64,000 nt of DNA, taken from positions 76,231 through 140,230 of the forward strand of contig NZ_JACRSQ010000008.1 of the NCBI RefSeq assembly GCF_014384895.1, given 5' to 3'. This stretch comes from Bianquea renquensis (GTDB taxonomy: Bacteria; Bacillota; Clostridia; Lachnospirales; Bianqueaceae). Positions within the stretch are counted from its first letter, which is position 1, and each line of letters opens with the position of its first letter. The position numbers were made by a program, and so were the translations under genes. Shown here one piece after another: positions 63,887 to 64,000 of this stretch. Below the pieces are notes generated by a model. The model was given only the letters and a program-made list of their open reading frames with translations, had not been told where the DNA came from and ran no database searches.

Positions 63887-64000
63887 TGATACCCCTTAAG
63901 TAGACAAGGTAAATAACCAAAATCTACTTGGGGGTATTTTATGTATCGGAAATATACATCAGAAGAAAAATTAAATATTGTAGAAGGATATCTGAATGGG
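63887..64000 (+). mobile_element. Left end of an IS3-type insertion sequence (cut by window end)
   Basis: The candidate terminal sequence TGATACCCCTTAAGTAGACA resembles IS150-group ends, which carry a motif like AGTTAGACA. Inside, ATACCCC and AAGTAGA are mirrored by TCTACTT and GGGGTAT at 63922-63937, forming an inverted repeat just before the first ORF. The right end is outside the window. Confidence 0.7.
63941..64000 (+). CDS. IS3-family transposase OrfA, N-terminus only
   Basis: The 20 codons present read MYRKYTSEEKLNIVEGYLNG. This is the beginning of the helix-turn-helix of IS3-type OrfA proteins, where a (Y/F)-S-x-E-x-K-L-x-I-V pattern is usual. GGGGG at 63930-63934 serves as ribosome binding site. 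The window ends here. Confidence 0.75.
   Translation, partial: MYRKYTSEEKLNIVEGYLNG

Overview
The window reads as chromosomal DNA of a spore-forming, anaerobic Clostridia-type Firmicute. Evidence is the sporulation set (spoVS, a spoIIM-type gene, yqfC, yqfD, a spoVB-type flippase, a BofC-like protein), the recA-recX-rny-spoVS neighbourhood, formate-tetrahydrofolate ligase next to folD, strong GGAGG ribosome binding sites, and a Gram-positive LexA box at recA. A gut Oscillospiraceae or Lachnospiraceae relative is plausible, but this is inference. No rRNA, tRNA or CRISPR array was recognised.

Layout. 1-9.9 kb is a dense housekeeping run on the + strand: DNA translocase (cut by the window start), fhs, folD, rimO, pgsA, cinA, then recA under its own SOS-type promoter, and recX. 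9.9-25.6 kb is accessory DNA sitting exactly between recX and rny. It holds a LysR regulator with a divergent redox cluster (flavodoxin, cupin, broken FMN reductase, aldo/keto reductase, hydrolase, flavodoxin lipoprotein), a MalT/LuxR-type regulator, a 2152-residue wall-anchored surface protein ending in SPRTG, and a nine-copy array of a 107-bp repeat. 25.6-30.4 kb returns to core genes (rny, spoVS, purB, proC, nudF).

30.4-38.8 kb is a sporulation and RNA-processing region (spoIIM-type, yqfC, yqfD, phoH, ybeY, DUF3048 lipoprotein, cdd, spoVB-type, bofC-like). It is interrupted between yqfD and phoH by a scar of dead mobile-element pieces (TnpV tail, DUF6429). 38.8-50.9 kb holds an AEC transporter, two polysaccharide-deacetylase-type proteins, an ABC-F protein on the minus strand, a MarR regulator with a heterodimeric ABC exporter, a cold shock protein and a membrane-anchored M6 metalloprotease. 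51.0-55.5 kb is a potABCD spermidine/putrescine operon with shikimate kinase. 55.6-62.3 kb holds an L,D-transpeptidase, uxaC, an esterase, a PAP2 phosphatase, a GNAT enzyme, a URO-D family protein and a GH109-like oxidoreductase. The last 1.5 kb is AT-rich: a winged-helix regulator, a possible 33-codon peptide gene, and the left end of an IS3-type insertion sequence running off the window.

The least explained structures are the 107-bp array behind the surface-protein gene, a 43-bp near-perfect palindrome in the LysR divergent promoter region, and a recurring leader of a short GC hairpin followed by ATGGAGG before six unrelated genes. Coordinates of start codons were set by eye from ribosome binding sites. 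No database search was possible, so family names rest on recognised motifs.
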